A stretch of 34,348 bases of DNA from Guptibacillus hwajinpoensis. GTDB lineage: Bacteria; Bacillota; Bacilli; Bacillales; Bacillaceae_O. Below, in pieces: positions 20,802 to 28,370 of this stretch. Where the stretch lies: the NCBI GenBank assembly GCA_016841765.1, contig JAENYN010000022.1, positions 1 to 34,348 on the forward strand, in the 5' to 3' direction. Below the pieces are notes generated by a model that searched no databases, was not told the DNA's origin, and worked only from the letters and a program-made list of their open reading frames with translations. Position numbers and translations under genes: made by a program. Position 1 is the first letter of the stretch. Each line of letters opens with the position of its first letter.

Positions 20802-22175
20802 TTAGAAGAATAAGTGTGCCATCAATACGATGATCGGCAGGGTGATAATGGTTCTTTCAAGGAAAATGACAATCAGGTCTGTAAATGTGACCGGAAGCTT
20901 CGATCCAAGAAGGAGCCCGCCTACTTCGGACATATAAATAAGCTGTGTTACGGATAAACTGGCGATGATGAATCGTGTAAAATCGCTCTCGATCCCGCTC
21001 CCGATGACCGCCGGGAGAAACATATCGGCAAATCCGACGAGCACCGTTTCAGCGGCCGCAGATGCTTCCGGGACACCCATAACATTCAGAAATGGAATAA
21101 ACGGCATGCCAAGGTAATGGAAAAGCGGTGTATATTCAGCAATGATAACCGCAATGGTACCAAGTGCCATGACCACCGGAATGACCCCCATCCACATATC
21201 GAGGACATTCTGGACACCACCTTTGATATGCTTTTTAACTTGCATGTTGTCTTTGGCGACATGAACCGCCTGCAGTAATCCCCACTTCCAGGCTGAATGG
21301 CCGGCAGGTATCTCTTCTTCGATTTTTTTGCCGCTTTTTTCTTCATAGCCGTTATCTTTGCGTGAAAGCGGAGGAATGCGCGGCATGATCACTGCTGCAA
21401 CGAAACCGGCTGCCGCAATCGTTAAATAATATTGCGGAAACATGTGGGCAAGATTCATATAATCGATCACGACAATACTGAAGGTGATGGATACTACAGA
21501 AAAGGTAGTGCCGATAACAGCTGCTTCCCGTCTTGAATAGTAGCCTTCTTCGTACTGTTTGTTTGTCAGCAGGACACCGATTGTGCCGTCCCCCATCCAT
21601 GATGCAAGGCAATCAATTGATGACCTGCCCGGCAAAGTGAAAATAGGGCGCATCGCTTTTGTCAATAAAGCACCGAATAATTCCAAAAGACCAAAGTTCA
21701 TTAACAGCGGCAGGAATAAGCCGGCAAATAAAAAGACAGAAAATAAAATGGGTATCAAGTCCATCAGCAGCAAAGTGCCGGTTACATCAGACCAGACCAT
21801 TTCGGGCCCGATCTTGAACAGCGTCATGATAGCAAAAGTCAAACCGATAATCCGGACAGCCGTCCATAAGGCATTGACATTGAACAGGTTTCTGAAAAAA
21901 TGGCTCCCCATGATAAAATGCGGTTTTACCGTTTTTGCCAGTAACGTGCCGATAACGGTCAGCCCCATAATGACCGTCATGATATAAGGAAGGGAAGAAC
22001 CGAATAAAGAGCCGACCCATCCTGCCAGCATGGCAACAGGAATTGTAATTTCATCCTCTTTGGTGATTGGCGTCATAAATAAGAAAATACCGATTAATGA
22101 CGGAATCAGGAAAGCCATTAAGCCTTTTCCTGTCAGTTTTTCACTTGAACTAGATTGGTTTGCTGTGTCTTCCAC
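20802..22175 (-). CDS. YjiH family membrane protein with nucleoside-recognition (Gate) domains
   Basis: A 457-residue membrane protein with about ten helices, resembling the YjiH family. Segments such as SIDCLASWMGDGTIGVLLTN, ASAAAETVLVGFADMFLPAV and YMSEVGGLLLGSKLPV are of the Gate type, in which short helical hairpins resemble those of concentrative nucleoside transporters and SpoIIIA-type proteins. The substrate is unknown. The frame is open to a GTG at 22184, but AAGAGG overlaps that codon and is eight bases before the GTG at 22175, which I take as the start. It is divergent from treP. Confidence 0.82.
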   Translation of the reverse strand: MEDTANQSSSSEKLTGKGLMAFLIPSLIGIFLFMTPITKEDEITIPVAMLAGWVGSLFGSSLPYIMTVIMGLTVIGTLLAKTVKPHFIMGSHFFRNLFNVNALWTAVRIIGLTFAIMTLFKIGPEMVWSDVTGTLLLMDLIPILFSVFLFAGLFLPLLMNFGLLELFGALLTKAMRPIFTLPGRSSIDCLASWMGDGTIGVLLTNKQYEEGYYSRREAAVIGTTFSVVSITFSIVVIDYMNLAHMFPQYYLTIAAAGFVAAVIMPRIPPLSRKDNGYEEKSGKKIEEEIPAGHSAWKWGLLQAVHVAKDNMQVKKHIKGGVQNVLDMWMGVIPVVMALGTIAVIIAEYTPLFHYLGMPFIPFLNVMGVPEASAAAETVLVGFADMFLPAVIGSGIESDFTRFIIASLSVTQLIYMSEVGGLLLGSKLPVTFTDLIVIFLERTIITLPIIVLMAHLFF

Positions 22176-22553
22176 TTTGTTCACCTCTTCGTTAAACTAA
22201 TCAGCACCTTGTTATTTACCCGTCATAGGAGATGCATGAAACAAATGAATAAAAAAACAAAAATACGTATATTTAAACAATGCCCGATTAATATATCACA
22301 CCCCCATTCCTTCCGTAAATATTCAATCGCATAATAAAATAATTCAAAAAATTTATTCGAATAGGGAATGCATTTTTCGCCGGAAATGGAGTTGTGAATT
22401 GTTTTTCACCATCCAGGAACATATAGAAAACATCATTCTTTTAAAGAAACGGAAATTTTGAAAGAGAAAGGACGGCAAGCGGATTTGATTTGTGTTTACC
22501 GCACCTTGAAAAAGTGAATAAAAAGTGAAAGAAGAAAAAAAGAGAGAAAACTA

Positions 22554-22582
22554 TTGACGAACCTGTATGTACAACTTAAAAT
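22554..22582 (+). promoter_or_regulatory. Sigma-A promoter of the treP operon
   Basis: TTGACG (22554-22559), 17 bases and TAAAAT (22577-22582). An operator-like palindrome fills the spacer. The 22176-22743 intergenic region is gene-free; apart from this promoter, the operators and the cre sites it is AT-rich, and no clear yjiH promoter was identified. Confidence 0.75.
22563..22574. promoter_or_regulatory. TreR-type operator, weak, within the promoter spacer
   Basis: CTGTATGTACAA differs at two bases from the TreR operator core TTGTATATACAA and lies between the -35 and -10 boxes. Confidence 0.45.
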
Positions 22583-22598
22583 GAAAAGTGTAATAATT

Positions 22599-22612
22599 CT
22601 TGTCTATACAAG
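22599..22612. promoter_or_regulatory. TreR-type operator near the transcription start
   Basis: CTTGTCTATACAAG is a palindrome with one central mismatch, located just downstream of the expected start of transcription. Confidence 0.65.
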
Positions 22613-22616
22613 TTAA

Positions 22617-22630
22617 TGAAAACGGTTTAA
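22617..22630 (+). promoter_or_regulatory. cre site 1 (CcpA binding)
   Basis: TGAAAACGGTTTAA matches 13 of 14 positions of the catabolite-responsive consensus TGWAANCGNTNWCA. It lies downstream of the promoter, where CcpA would block elongation. Confidence 0.6.
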
Positions 22631-22662
22631 GCAGGAAGGATTACGTTAGGTGCATTTGTTTA

Positions 22663-22676
22663 TTTGTATATACAAA
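22663..22676. promoter_or_regulatory. TreR-type operator, perfect palindrome
   Basis: TTTGTATATACAAA is a perfect 14-bp palindrome containing the TreR core. Confidence 0.7.
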
Positions 22677-22693
22677 ACTTTTTCCGTTGAAAA

Positions 22694-22707
22694 TGAAAAC
22701 GGTTAAA
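22694..22707 (+). promoter_or_regulatory. cre site 2 (CcpA binding)
   Basis: TGAAAACGGTTAAA again matches 13 of 14 cre positions, 37 bases before the treP start. Confidence 0.55.
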
Positions 22708-22743
22708 AAGGTCAGTACAACTACAATAATGGAGGTCATGGAA

Positions 22744-24207
22744 ATGAGCGTAACAAAAGAATCTGTCAAACAGATTATTGACGCAGTCGGCGGACAGGAA
22801 AACATTTCTGCGGCGACACACTGTGTGACACGGCTCCGTCTCGTCCTTGTGGATGATGAAAAGGTGGATTCCGAAAAGTTGGAAAACATCGACATTGTTA
22901 AGGGATCATTTAAAACAAATGGACAATTCCAGGTCATTATCGGCCAGGGGCTTGTTGATAAAGCATACAAGATCCTTGTTGAGCTGACCGGAATCGGAGA
23001 AGCATCAAAGCAGGATATCAAAGATGAAGCTTCCAGGAAAATGAATCCGCTTCAACGGGCCATTAAAGTTCTGGCTGATATTTTCATTCCGATTTTGCCT
23101 GCAATCGTGACAGCCGGTTTGCTGATGGGTATCAACAACATCCTTACCGGTTCAGGCATTTTTTATGAAGACCAGGCCTTTATCGATGTTCATACCCAAT
23201 TTGCTGATTTTGCCAATATCATTAATTTGATTGCCAATACTGCGTTCGTCTTCCTGCCGGGGTTGATTGGGTGGTCTGCTGTTAAGCGGTTCGGGGGCAG
23301 CCCGCTGCTCGGTATCGTTCTTGGACTCATGCTTGTACACCCTGATTTGCTGAATGCATGGGGATATGCCGAGGCGAAAGAAGCAGGGGAAATTCCGTAC
23401 TGGAATCTGTTCGGACTGGATGTAGCGAAAGTCGGTTATCAAGGACAAGTCTTGCCGGTATTGTTCGCTTCTTATATTCTTTCTGTTGTTGAAAAGTTTT
23501 TGACAAAGCGTGTGCCTGATGCATTCCAACTGTTGATCGTGGCGCCTGTCACATTGCTTGTTACCGGTTTTGCAGCATTTATCGTTATCGGTCCTGTTAC
23601 ATTTGCAATTGGTAATGCGATTACCTCTGCGTTTGTCGGCTTGTTTGACCAATTTGCGGCATTGGGCGGGCTGCTGTATGGTGCGGTTTATTCCCCGCTT
23701 GTCATTACAGGAATGCATCATACCTTCCTTGCCGTTGACCTGCAGCTGATTTCCAATATCGGCGGCACGTTCCTGTGGCCGATTGTGGCACTTTCAAACA
23801 TCGCTCAGGGTTCTGCCGCACTGGCAATGATGGTCCTTGCGAAAGATGAAAAGCTTAAAGGGCTGTCCATGACATCTGCCATCTCGGCGTATCTCGGAAT
23901 TACAGAACCAGCGATGTTCGGTGTGAACCTGCGCTTCAAGTATCCGTTCATTGCTGCGATGTCCGGAGCTGCTCTTGCAGGTGCATATATTACAATGAAT
24001 GATGTCATTGCACCATCCATTGGTGTCGGCGGGCTGCCAGCTTTCCTTTCCATCGTCCCTCAGTCATGGGTGCCGTTTTTCATCGGGATGGCAATTGCCG
24101 TAGCTGTGCCGTTTGGGTTAACGATTGTATTCCATAAATTTAAAGGGAAAGAACGTGCGGGTGCTGAAAAAAAATCTTCTGTTAAGACTTCTGAAGCTGT
24201 AAACTAA
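22744..24207 (+). CDS. treP: PTS trehalose-specific EIIBC component
   Basis: A 487-residue permease that imports and phosphorylates trehalose to trehalose 6-phosphate. The N-terminal IIB domain has the phosphocysteine C27 in ATHCVTRLRL. The IIC domain (from about residue 100) has about ten helices and the motifs GQGLVDK, ADIFIPILPAIVTAGLLMG, GMHHTFLAVDLQLI and GITEPAMFGVN. Similarity to B. subtilis TreP runs along the whole length. There is no IIA domain, so a glucose-type IIA from elsewhere must serve it. GGAGG is eight bases before the ATG at 22744; the ATG at 22738 is too close. Three operator-like palindromes and two cre sites upstream indicate control by TreR and CcpA. Confidence 0.93.
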   Translation: MSVTKESVKQIIDAVGGQENISAATHCVTRLRLVLVDDEKVDSEKLENIDIVKGSFKTNGQFQVIIGQGLVDKAYKILVELTGIGEASKQDIKDEASRKMNPLQRAIKVLADIFIPILPAIVTAGLLMGINNILTGSGIFYEDQAFIDVHTQFADFANIINLIANTAFVFLPGLIGWSAVKRFGGSPLLGIVLGLMLVHPDLLNAWGYAEAKEAGEIPYWNLFGLDVAKVGYQGQVLPVLFASYILSVVEKFLTKRVPDAFQLLIVAPVTLLVTGFAAFIVIGPVTFAIGNAITSAFVGLFDQFAALGGLLYGAVYSPLVITGMHHTFLAVDLQLISNIGGTFLWPIVALSNIAQGSAALAMMVLAKDEKLKGLSMTSAISAYLGITEPAMFGVNLRFKYPFIAAMSGAALAGAYITMNDVIAPSIGVGGLPAFLSIVPQSWVPFFIGMAIAVAVPFGLTIVFHKFKGKERAGAEKKSSVKTSEAVN

Positions 24208-24220
24208 ATGATAGGGTCAG

Positions 24221-24252
24221 AATACGCTGCCGGATACGGCAGCGTATTTACC
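24221..24252 (+). terminator. Hairpin between treP and the alpha-glucosidase gene
   Basis: AATACGCTGCCG (24221-24232), loop GATA and CGGCAGCGTATT (24237-24248), followed by TACC. The poor T-tract suggests partial termination or mRNA stabilisation within the operon. The rest of 24253-24396 shows no separate promoter that I trust. Confidence 0.6.
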
Positions 24253-24396
24253 TTTTGATGTTCCATGCATCTTAGGATTTTACATATTGGGTGCGGCCGG
24301 TCGGTCTCATAATTTCAACTATAGAAAGCAACTGTCTGGAGCGGGAATCAATAGCCGCTTCAAACGATACAAAAAGGAAAAGGGATGTGTATACAT

Positions 24397-26061
24397 ATGT
24401 CGCAATGGTGGAAAAAAAGTGTCGTGTATCAAATATATCCGCGCAGCTTCATGGATTCAAACGGGGATGGAATCGGTGACTTGCAAGGCATCATTTCCAG
24501 GGTTGATTATTTAAAAACACTCGGAATTGATGTCGTCTGGCTGTCTCCGGTCTATGAGTCACCTAATGATGATAACGGGTATGACATCAGTCACTACCGT
24601 AAAATCATGGATGAATTCGGTACCATGGAAGATTGGGACCAACTGCTTAAAGAACTTCATAAAAGAGGCATTAAGCTGGTGATGGACCTGGTAGTGAATC
24701 ATACATCTGATGAACACGCCTGGTTTGCTGAATCCAGAAAATCAAAAGAAAACCCCTACCGTGATTACTATATTTGGAGGCCTGGCAAAAACGGAAAGGA
24801 ACCAAATAACTGGGAATCTTCGTTCAGCGGTTCAGCATGGCAATATGATGCGGCCACGGGTGAATATTATCTTCATCTTTTTTCCAAAAAGCAGCCGGAC
24901 CTTAACTGGGAAAACGAGAACGTCCGCAATGAAATCTACGATATGATGAAATGGTGGCTCGATAAAGGAATTGATGGGTTCCGGATGGATGTGATCAATT
25001 TCATTTCAAAAGACCCCGAGATGCCCGATGCAGAAGTGAAGCAGGGGCAAAAATACGGAACAGGGAAAAATTATTTCCGCAACGGGCCGAAAATCCATGA
25101 CTATCTCCAGGAAATGAACAGGGAGGTATTAAGCAAGTATGACATTATGACAGTCGGGGAGATGCCTGGCGTTAAACCTGATATAGCAAAACTGTACACA
25201 GGCAAACACCGAAGTGAACTGAATATGGTATTTCAGTTTGAGCATATGGGAGTTGACTCAGGGCCGAATGGCAAATGGGATGTCCTGCCCCCGGATGTGT
25301 TGGAATTGAAAAAAATTATGGCTAAGTGGCAATATGAGCTCGAAGAAGACGGCTGGAACAGCCTTTACTTTGCCAACCATGACCAGCCCCGCTCCGTTTC
25401 ACGCTTTGGGGATGATCAGGTTTACAGGGTTGAATCAGCCAAAATGCTCGCGACTGTGCTTCATATGATGAAAGGGACTCCTTATATTTATCAGGGAGAA
25501 GAACTCGGCATGACCAATGTCGCCTTTTCTTCTCTGGAGGAATACCGAGATATCGAGACACTCAATATGTATAAGGAAAAGCGTGACGAAGGCATAGACC
25601 ATGAAGAATTAATGAAACGGATCCATCACAACAGCCGGGATAACGCCCGCACCCCCATGCAGTGGAACAGCAGCAGCCATGCAGGATTCACAACAGGTAC
25701 ACCGTGGATAAAAGTGAATCCGAACTATGACGAAATCAATGCCGAAAACCAGGTCGACGATCCTGACTCCATCTTTAATTATTACCGTAAGCTGATCAAG
25801 CTGAGGAAGTCATATGATGTCATCATAAACGGGAGATTCAACTTGCTCGCTGAAGATGACGAACAGGTTTTTGCATATACGAGGACACTTGATGAAGAGC
25901 AGCTTCTTGTCGTATGCAACTTTTCCGGAGACACTCCGGTATTCAATGTGCCGGAAGGATTCAATGAAGCGAAACTCCTCCTCGGCAACTATGATGACAG
26001 CGGGGAACTGGAGGAAACGATAACGCTAAGACCATATGAAGCCCGCATATATTTTGCTTAA
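24397..26061 (+). CDS. GH13 alpha-glucosidase, oligo-1,6-glucosidase-like, in the trehalose operon
   Basis: A 554-residue cytoplasmic GH13 enzyme. Catalytic residues are nucleophile D198 (GFRMDVIN), acid/base E255 (TVGEMPG) and D329 (NHDQPR); the valine after D198 is typical of alpha-1,6-acting members. Segments such as SFSGSAWQYDAATGEYYLHL and SKKQPDLNWEN look like Bacillus oligo-1,6-glucosidase (MalL type) rather than trehalose-6-phosphate hydrolase TreA. Its place after treP nevertheless suggests that it may split trehalose 6-phosphate or a related imported sugar. The start is uncertain: the ATG at 24385 (AAGGA six bases upstream) and the ATG at 24397 (AGGG twelve bases upstream) both fit; I used 24397 because homology begins there. 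No treR follows. Confidence 0.85.
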   Translation: MSQWWKKSVVYQIYPRSFMDSNGDGIGDLQGIISRVDYLKTLGIDVVWLSPVYESPNDDNGYDISHYRKIMDEFGTMEDWDQLLKELHKRGIKLVMDLVVNHTSDEHAWFAESRKSKENPYRDYYIWRPGKNGKEPNNWESSFSGSAWQYDAATGEYYLHLFSKKQPDLNWENENVRNEIYDMMKWWLDKGIDGFRMDVINFISKDPEMPDAEVKQGQKYGTGKNYFRNGPKIHDYLQEMNREVLSKYDIMTVGEMPGVKPDIAKLYTGKHRSELNMVFQFEHMGVDSGPNGKWDVLPPDVLELKKIMAKWQYELEEDGWNSLYFANHDQPRSVSRFGDDQVYRVESAKMLATVLHMMKGTPYIYQGEELGMTNVAFSSLEEYRDIETLNMYKEKRDEGIDHEELMKRIHHNSRDNARTPMQWNSSSHAGFTTGTPWIKVNPNYDEINAENQVDDPDSIFNYYRKLIKLRKSYDVIINGRFNLLAEDDEQVFAYTRTLDEEQLLVVCNFSGDTPVFNVPEGFNEAKLLLGNYDDSGELEETITLRPYEARIYFA

Positions 26062-26084
26062 TCAGGGAAGAGCCTCCGCATTTC

Positions 26085-26210
26085 GCTTTGCCCAGCTCCA
26101 GGCGCCAGCGGCTATCGTAATAGCCATTGCCGCCCCATGAAGGGAAGAGCGCCCTTCCTGGTTCGGCCCTGCTTATGCGTACGCCGCTGAGCGAGGGTTC
26201 TCCGCATTTC
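26085..26210 (+). repeat. Dispersed structured repeat, copy F (diverged)
   Basis: CAGCTCCAGGCGCCAGCGGC, then TATCGTAATAGCC, CCCTTCCTGGTTCGGCCC and GCTTATGCGTACGCCGCTGA. The left end GTTAAGGAAATT is missing and the right end is altered. It follows the alpha-glucosidase gene and stands where treR would be expected. Confidence 0.75.
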
Positions 26211-26214
26211 ATGA

Positions 26215-26243
26215 TTGCAAGCGATTGCAAGAGTTGGTATACT
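26215..26243 (+). promoter_or_regulatory. Sigma-A promoter of the ABC-F gene
   Basis: TTGCAA (26215-26220), exactly 17 bases and TATACT (26238-26243). Transcription would start near 26250, leaving a leader of about 260 bases before the coding start at 26509. Confidence 0.7.
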
Positions 26244-26274
26244 TTAGAAAGATTAATCGGAAAGGGATGAATCT

Positions 26275-26343
26275 TTGAGCAATGAAGTACTAATTCTGTC
26301 TCGAAACTTTTTTCTATTTAAACGAAAAAAGCATTTCAGATAG
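26275..26343 (+). CDS. Possible 22-codon leader peptide of the ABC-F gene
   Basis: A TTG start at 26275 with AAAGGG eight bases upstream opens a frame reading MSNEVLILSRNFFLFKRKKH and two more residues to TAG at 26341. It lies between the promoter and the attenuator hairpins, and its first codons (26276-26283) can pair with 26372-26379. Leader peptides on which drug-bound ribosomes stall control several antibiotic-resistance ABC-F genes. Translation here is inferred, not shown. Confidence 0.4.
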   Translation: MSNEVLILSRNFFLFKRKKHFR

Positions 26344-26379
26344 GATTGGTCTGTCCTTTTTCAAGGACAGAATTGCTCA
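26276..26379 (+). promoter_or_regulatory. Mutually exclusive leader hairpins
   Basis: TGAGCAAT (26276-26283) and ATTCTGTC (26291-26298) are complementary to the block GACAGAATTGCTCA (26366-26379). The same downstream block also forms a local hairpin, TCTGTCCTT (26350-26358), loop TTTC, AAGGACAGA (26363-26371). A ribosome on the leader frame would decide which forms. Confidence 0.45.
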
Positions 26380-26400
26380 TAGAGGAATAGAATGCGGCAG

Positions 26401-26453
26401 CGTGCACAGTTGGAACGGAAGCGATTCCATCATGCGCGTACTGCACGTTTTTT
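26401..26453 (+). terminator. Intrinsic terminator inside the ABC-F leader (attenuator)
   Basis: CGTGCACAGT (26401-26410) pairs with ACTGCACG (26440-26447) with a two-base bulge; an inner GGAA/TTCC hairpin lies at 26412-26428. TTTTTT follows directly. It lies 55 bases upstream of the coding start, as expected for transcription attenuation. Confidence 0.5.
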
Positions 26454-26508
26454 GCATCATCCTTTAATGGACACGATCCTCTCTGGAATGTACCAGGGAG
26501 GTTTTTTT

Positions 26509-28113
26509 ATGCTGCTTATGCAGGTGAAACACATCAACTATACGATAGGCGATAGGAACTTGCTGGATGTATCGGAACTGTCGGTCTTTCATGGTGAAAA
26601 AATAGGTCTTGTCGGAAGAAACGGGGCAGGCAAAACGACGCTGCTGAATATCCTTTCAGGGAGTGAGGAAGCTGATGGGATCCATCGCCGCATTTTTGGA
26701 AAGCTAGCCTACGTAAAACAGCTTTCGAATGCGAGCGAAATGGAAGAATGGGAACAAATGAGCGGCGGGGAGAAAACCAAAGCCAAACTTCACAAAGCCC
26801 TGGGTGAAAAACCGGATTTGCTCCTTCTGGATGAACCTGCAAACAATCTTGACTGGAAAGCGATAGAAGAGCTTGAAGATATGTTAAAAACGTTCGACGG
26901 GACTGTGATCATGATTTCGCATGACAGGGCCCTGCTGGATTCCATCTGTACAAAAATATGGGAATTGGAAAATGGCAGGTTGCATATGTACAATGGAAAT
27001 TATTCCAGTTACAGGGCACAAAAAGAGCGTGAGCGCAAAGAGCAGCAGTCCCGCTATGAAAAATATGTCCGGGAAAGGAAACATTTGACGGAAATCCAGA
27101 AAAACAAAGAGCAGCAATCCCGGGGAATGGATAAGCCGCCATCCAGGATGGGCAGATCGGAATGGACCCTGTACAAAAACAAAGCGGCAGGGAAGCGGAA
27201 GAAAATTGAGCGGGTATCAAAAACCCTGCAGGCCCGGATTGACCGTCTGGAAGAAAACAAGCCTGAACAGCCTGTTGACCTGGATGAGATGATACTTGAA
27301 ATGAAGCTGGCCACTCCGGTATACAGGAAAAATATTATGGAAGGGAAGGACCTTGCCAAAGAGGTCGGGGACCGCATCTTATATACAATTCCTTCATTTA
27401 AGTTAAAAACCGGCTCAACAACCGCCCTGATCGGTGATAACGGAACGGGCAAAACAACCTTTTTCAATCAGATAGTTAATGAAGAAGACGAACTCGATAT
27501 AGCTGGTGCCGCTAAAATAGGTTATTTTCAACAGGAAATCGAAAAACTGCCCGGGGAGCTGTCGATTCTCGATGCCGTTAAACAAATGAGCAGCCATCCT
27601 GAGCATATCGTCAGAACAATTCTCGCCAGATTGCGGTTTTTCCGGGAAGACGTCCATAAAAAAATAGAGGTGTTGAGCGGCGGGGAACGCGCCAAAGTTG
27701 CAATCGCCAGGTTGGTGGCCGGTGATTTTAACCTGCTGCTGCTGGATGAACCGACAAACCACCTGGATGCCGATGCGATTGAAGCACTTGAAGAGCTGCT
27801 GATTCATTATCCAGGCACTGTTTTTTTCAGTTCGCATGATCGCTATTTCATTGAAAAGACTGCGACAAATCTTTATTTTCTTGAAGAAGGCAAACTGACT
27901 GGATTTGCAGGGAGTCTGAAAGAGTGGAGAGAAACGAATCAAAGACGGCCGGCGGTTTCTTATGATGAACAGGAATTTCTAAGGCTTGATAATAAAAAAG
28001 CAGAGCTGATAAGTAAGCTCAGCATGCCTGAACCTGGTGATGATGTAAGTGGGCTGGAAGCAGAATTTAATGAGATTGTGTTGCAATTAAAAAAGTTGGA
28101 AGAAGCTCGATAA
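26509..28113 (+). CDS. ABC-F ATPase, antibiotic-resistance (ribosome-protection) type
   Basis: A 534-residue soluble protein with two ATPase domains and no membrane part. Domain 1: Walker A GRNGAGKTT (36-44), signature MSGGEK (84-89), Walker B LLLLDEP ending near 110. Domain 2: GDNGTGKTT near 308, LSGGERAKVAIARL near 389, LLLLDEPTNHLD near 410. The first domain is short between Walker A and signature (no arm insertion), and the linker is long and basic (RMGRSEWTLYKNKAAGKRKK), both features of the Vga/VmlR group that removes drugs from the ribosome. A C-terminal coiled coil follows. AGGGAGG is seven bases before the ATG at 26509; the frame upstream to 26392 crosses the attenuator and was rejected. 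Which drug is involved cannot be told. Confidence 0.85.
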   Translation: MLLMQVKHINYTIGDRNLLDVSELSVFHGEKIGLVGRNGAGKTTLLNILSGSEEADGIHRRIFGKLAYVKQLSNASEMEEWEQMSGGEKTKAKLHKALGEKPDLLLLDEPANNLDWKAIEELEDMLKTFDGTVIMISHDRALLDSICTKIWELENGRLHMYNGNYSSYRAQKERERKEQQSRYEKYVRERKHLTEIQKNKEQQSRGMDKPPSRMGRSEWTLYKNKAAGKRKKIERVSKTLQARIDRLEENKPEQPVDLDEMILEMKLATPVYRKNIMEGKDLAKEVGDRILYTIPSFKLKTGSTTALIGDNGTGKTTFFNQIVNEEDELDIAGAAKIGYFQQEIEKLPGELSILDAVKQMSSHPEHIVRTILARLRFFREDVHKKIEVLSGGERAKVAIARLVAGDFNLLLLDEPTNHLDADAIEALEELLIHYPGTVFFSSHDRYFIEKTATNLYFLEEGKLTGFAGSLKEWRETNQRRPAVSYDEQEFLRLDNKKAELISKLSMPEPGDDVSGLEAEFNEIVLQLKKLEEAR

Positions 28114-28146
28114 AAATCCCCCCTGCCGTCAAGGCGGGGGTTTTCC
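28113..28146 (+). terminator. Intrinsic terminator of the ABC-F gene
   Basis: CCCCCTGCC (28119-28127) pairs with GGCGGGGG (28133-28140) around GTCAA with one bulged T, flanked by A and T runs. Confidence 0.85.
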
Positions 28147-28300
28147 GTTGTTCTATATTTGGTGAAACGGAGCAATATCCTGTGGAAGAGCTAGTGAACT
28201 CAAGAAAAAGGCCACTTTGGGTTACACTACACGAGATACCCTGATGCACTTTAGTTTACACAGGGACCGAAAGGGTATTACCATATTGATGAGCGTTTGT

Positions 28301-28328
28301 TTGTTCACAAATCATTCACTTTTATAAT
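28301..28328 (+). promoter_or_regulatory. Sigma-A promoter of odhAB
   Basis: TTGTTC (28301-28306), 16 bases and a perfect TATAAT (28323-28328), about 40 bases before odhA. Nothing else is evident in 28147-28300. Confidence 0.65.
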
Positions 28329-28370
28329 GCGTTCGGCATATACAACCAACTCGCTAAGGAGGGAAATGCT

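Noticed and set aside
26392-26508. N-terminal extension of the ABC-F protein from the upstream in-frame start
   Set aside because: The extension is encoded by the terminator hairpin region, has no ribosome site and no similarity to ABC-F proteins.
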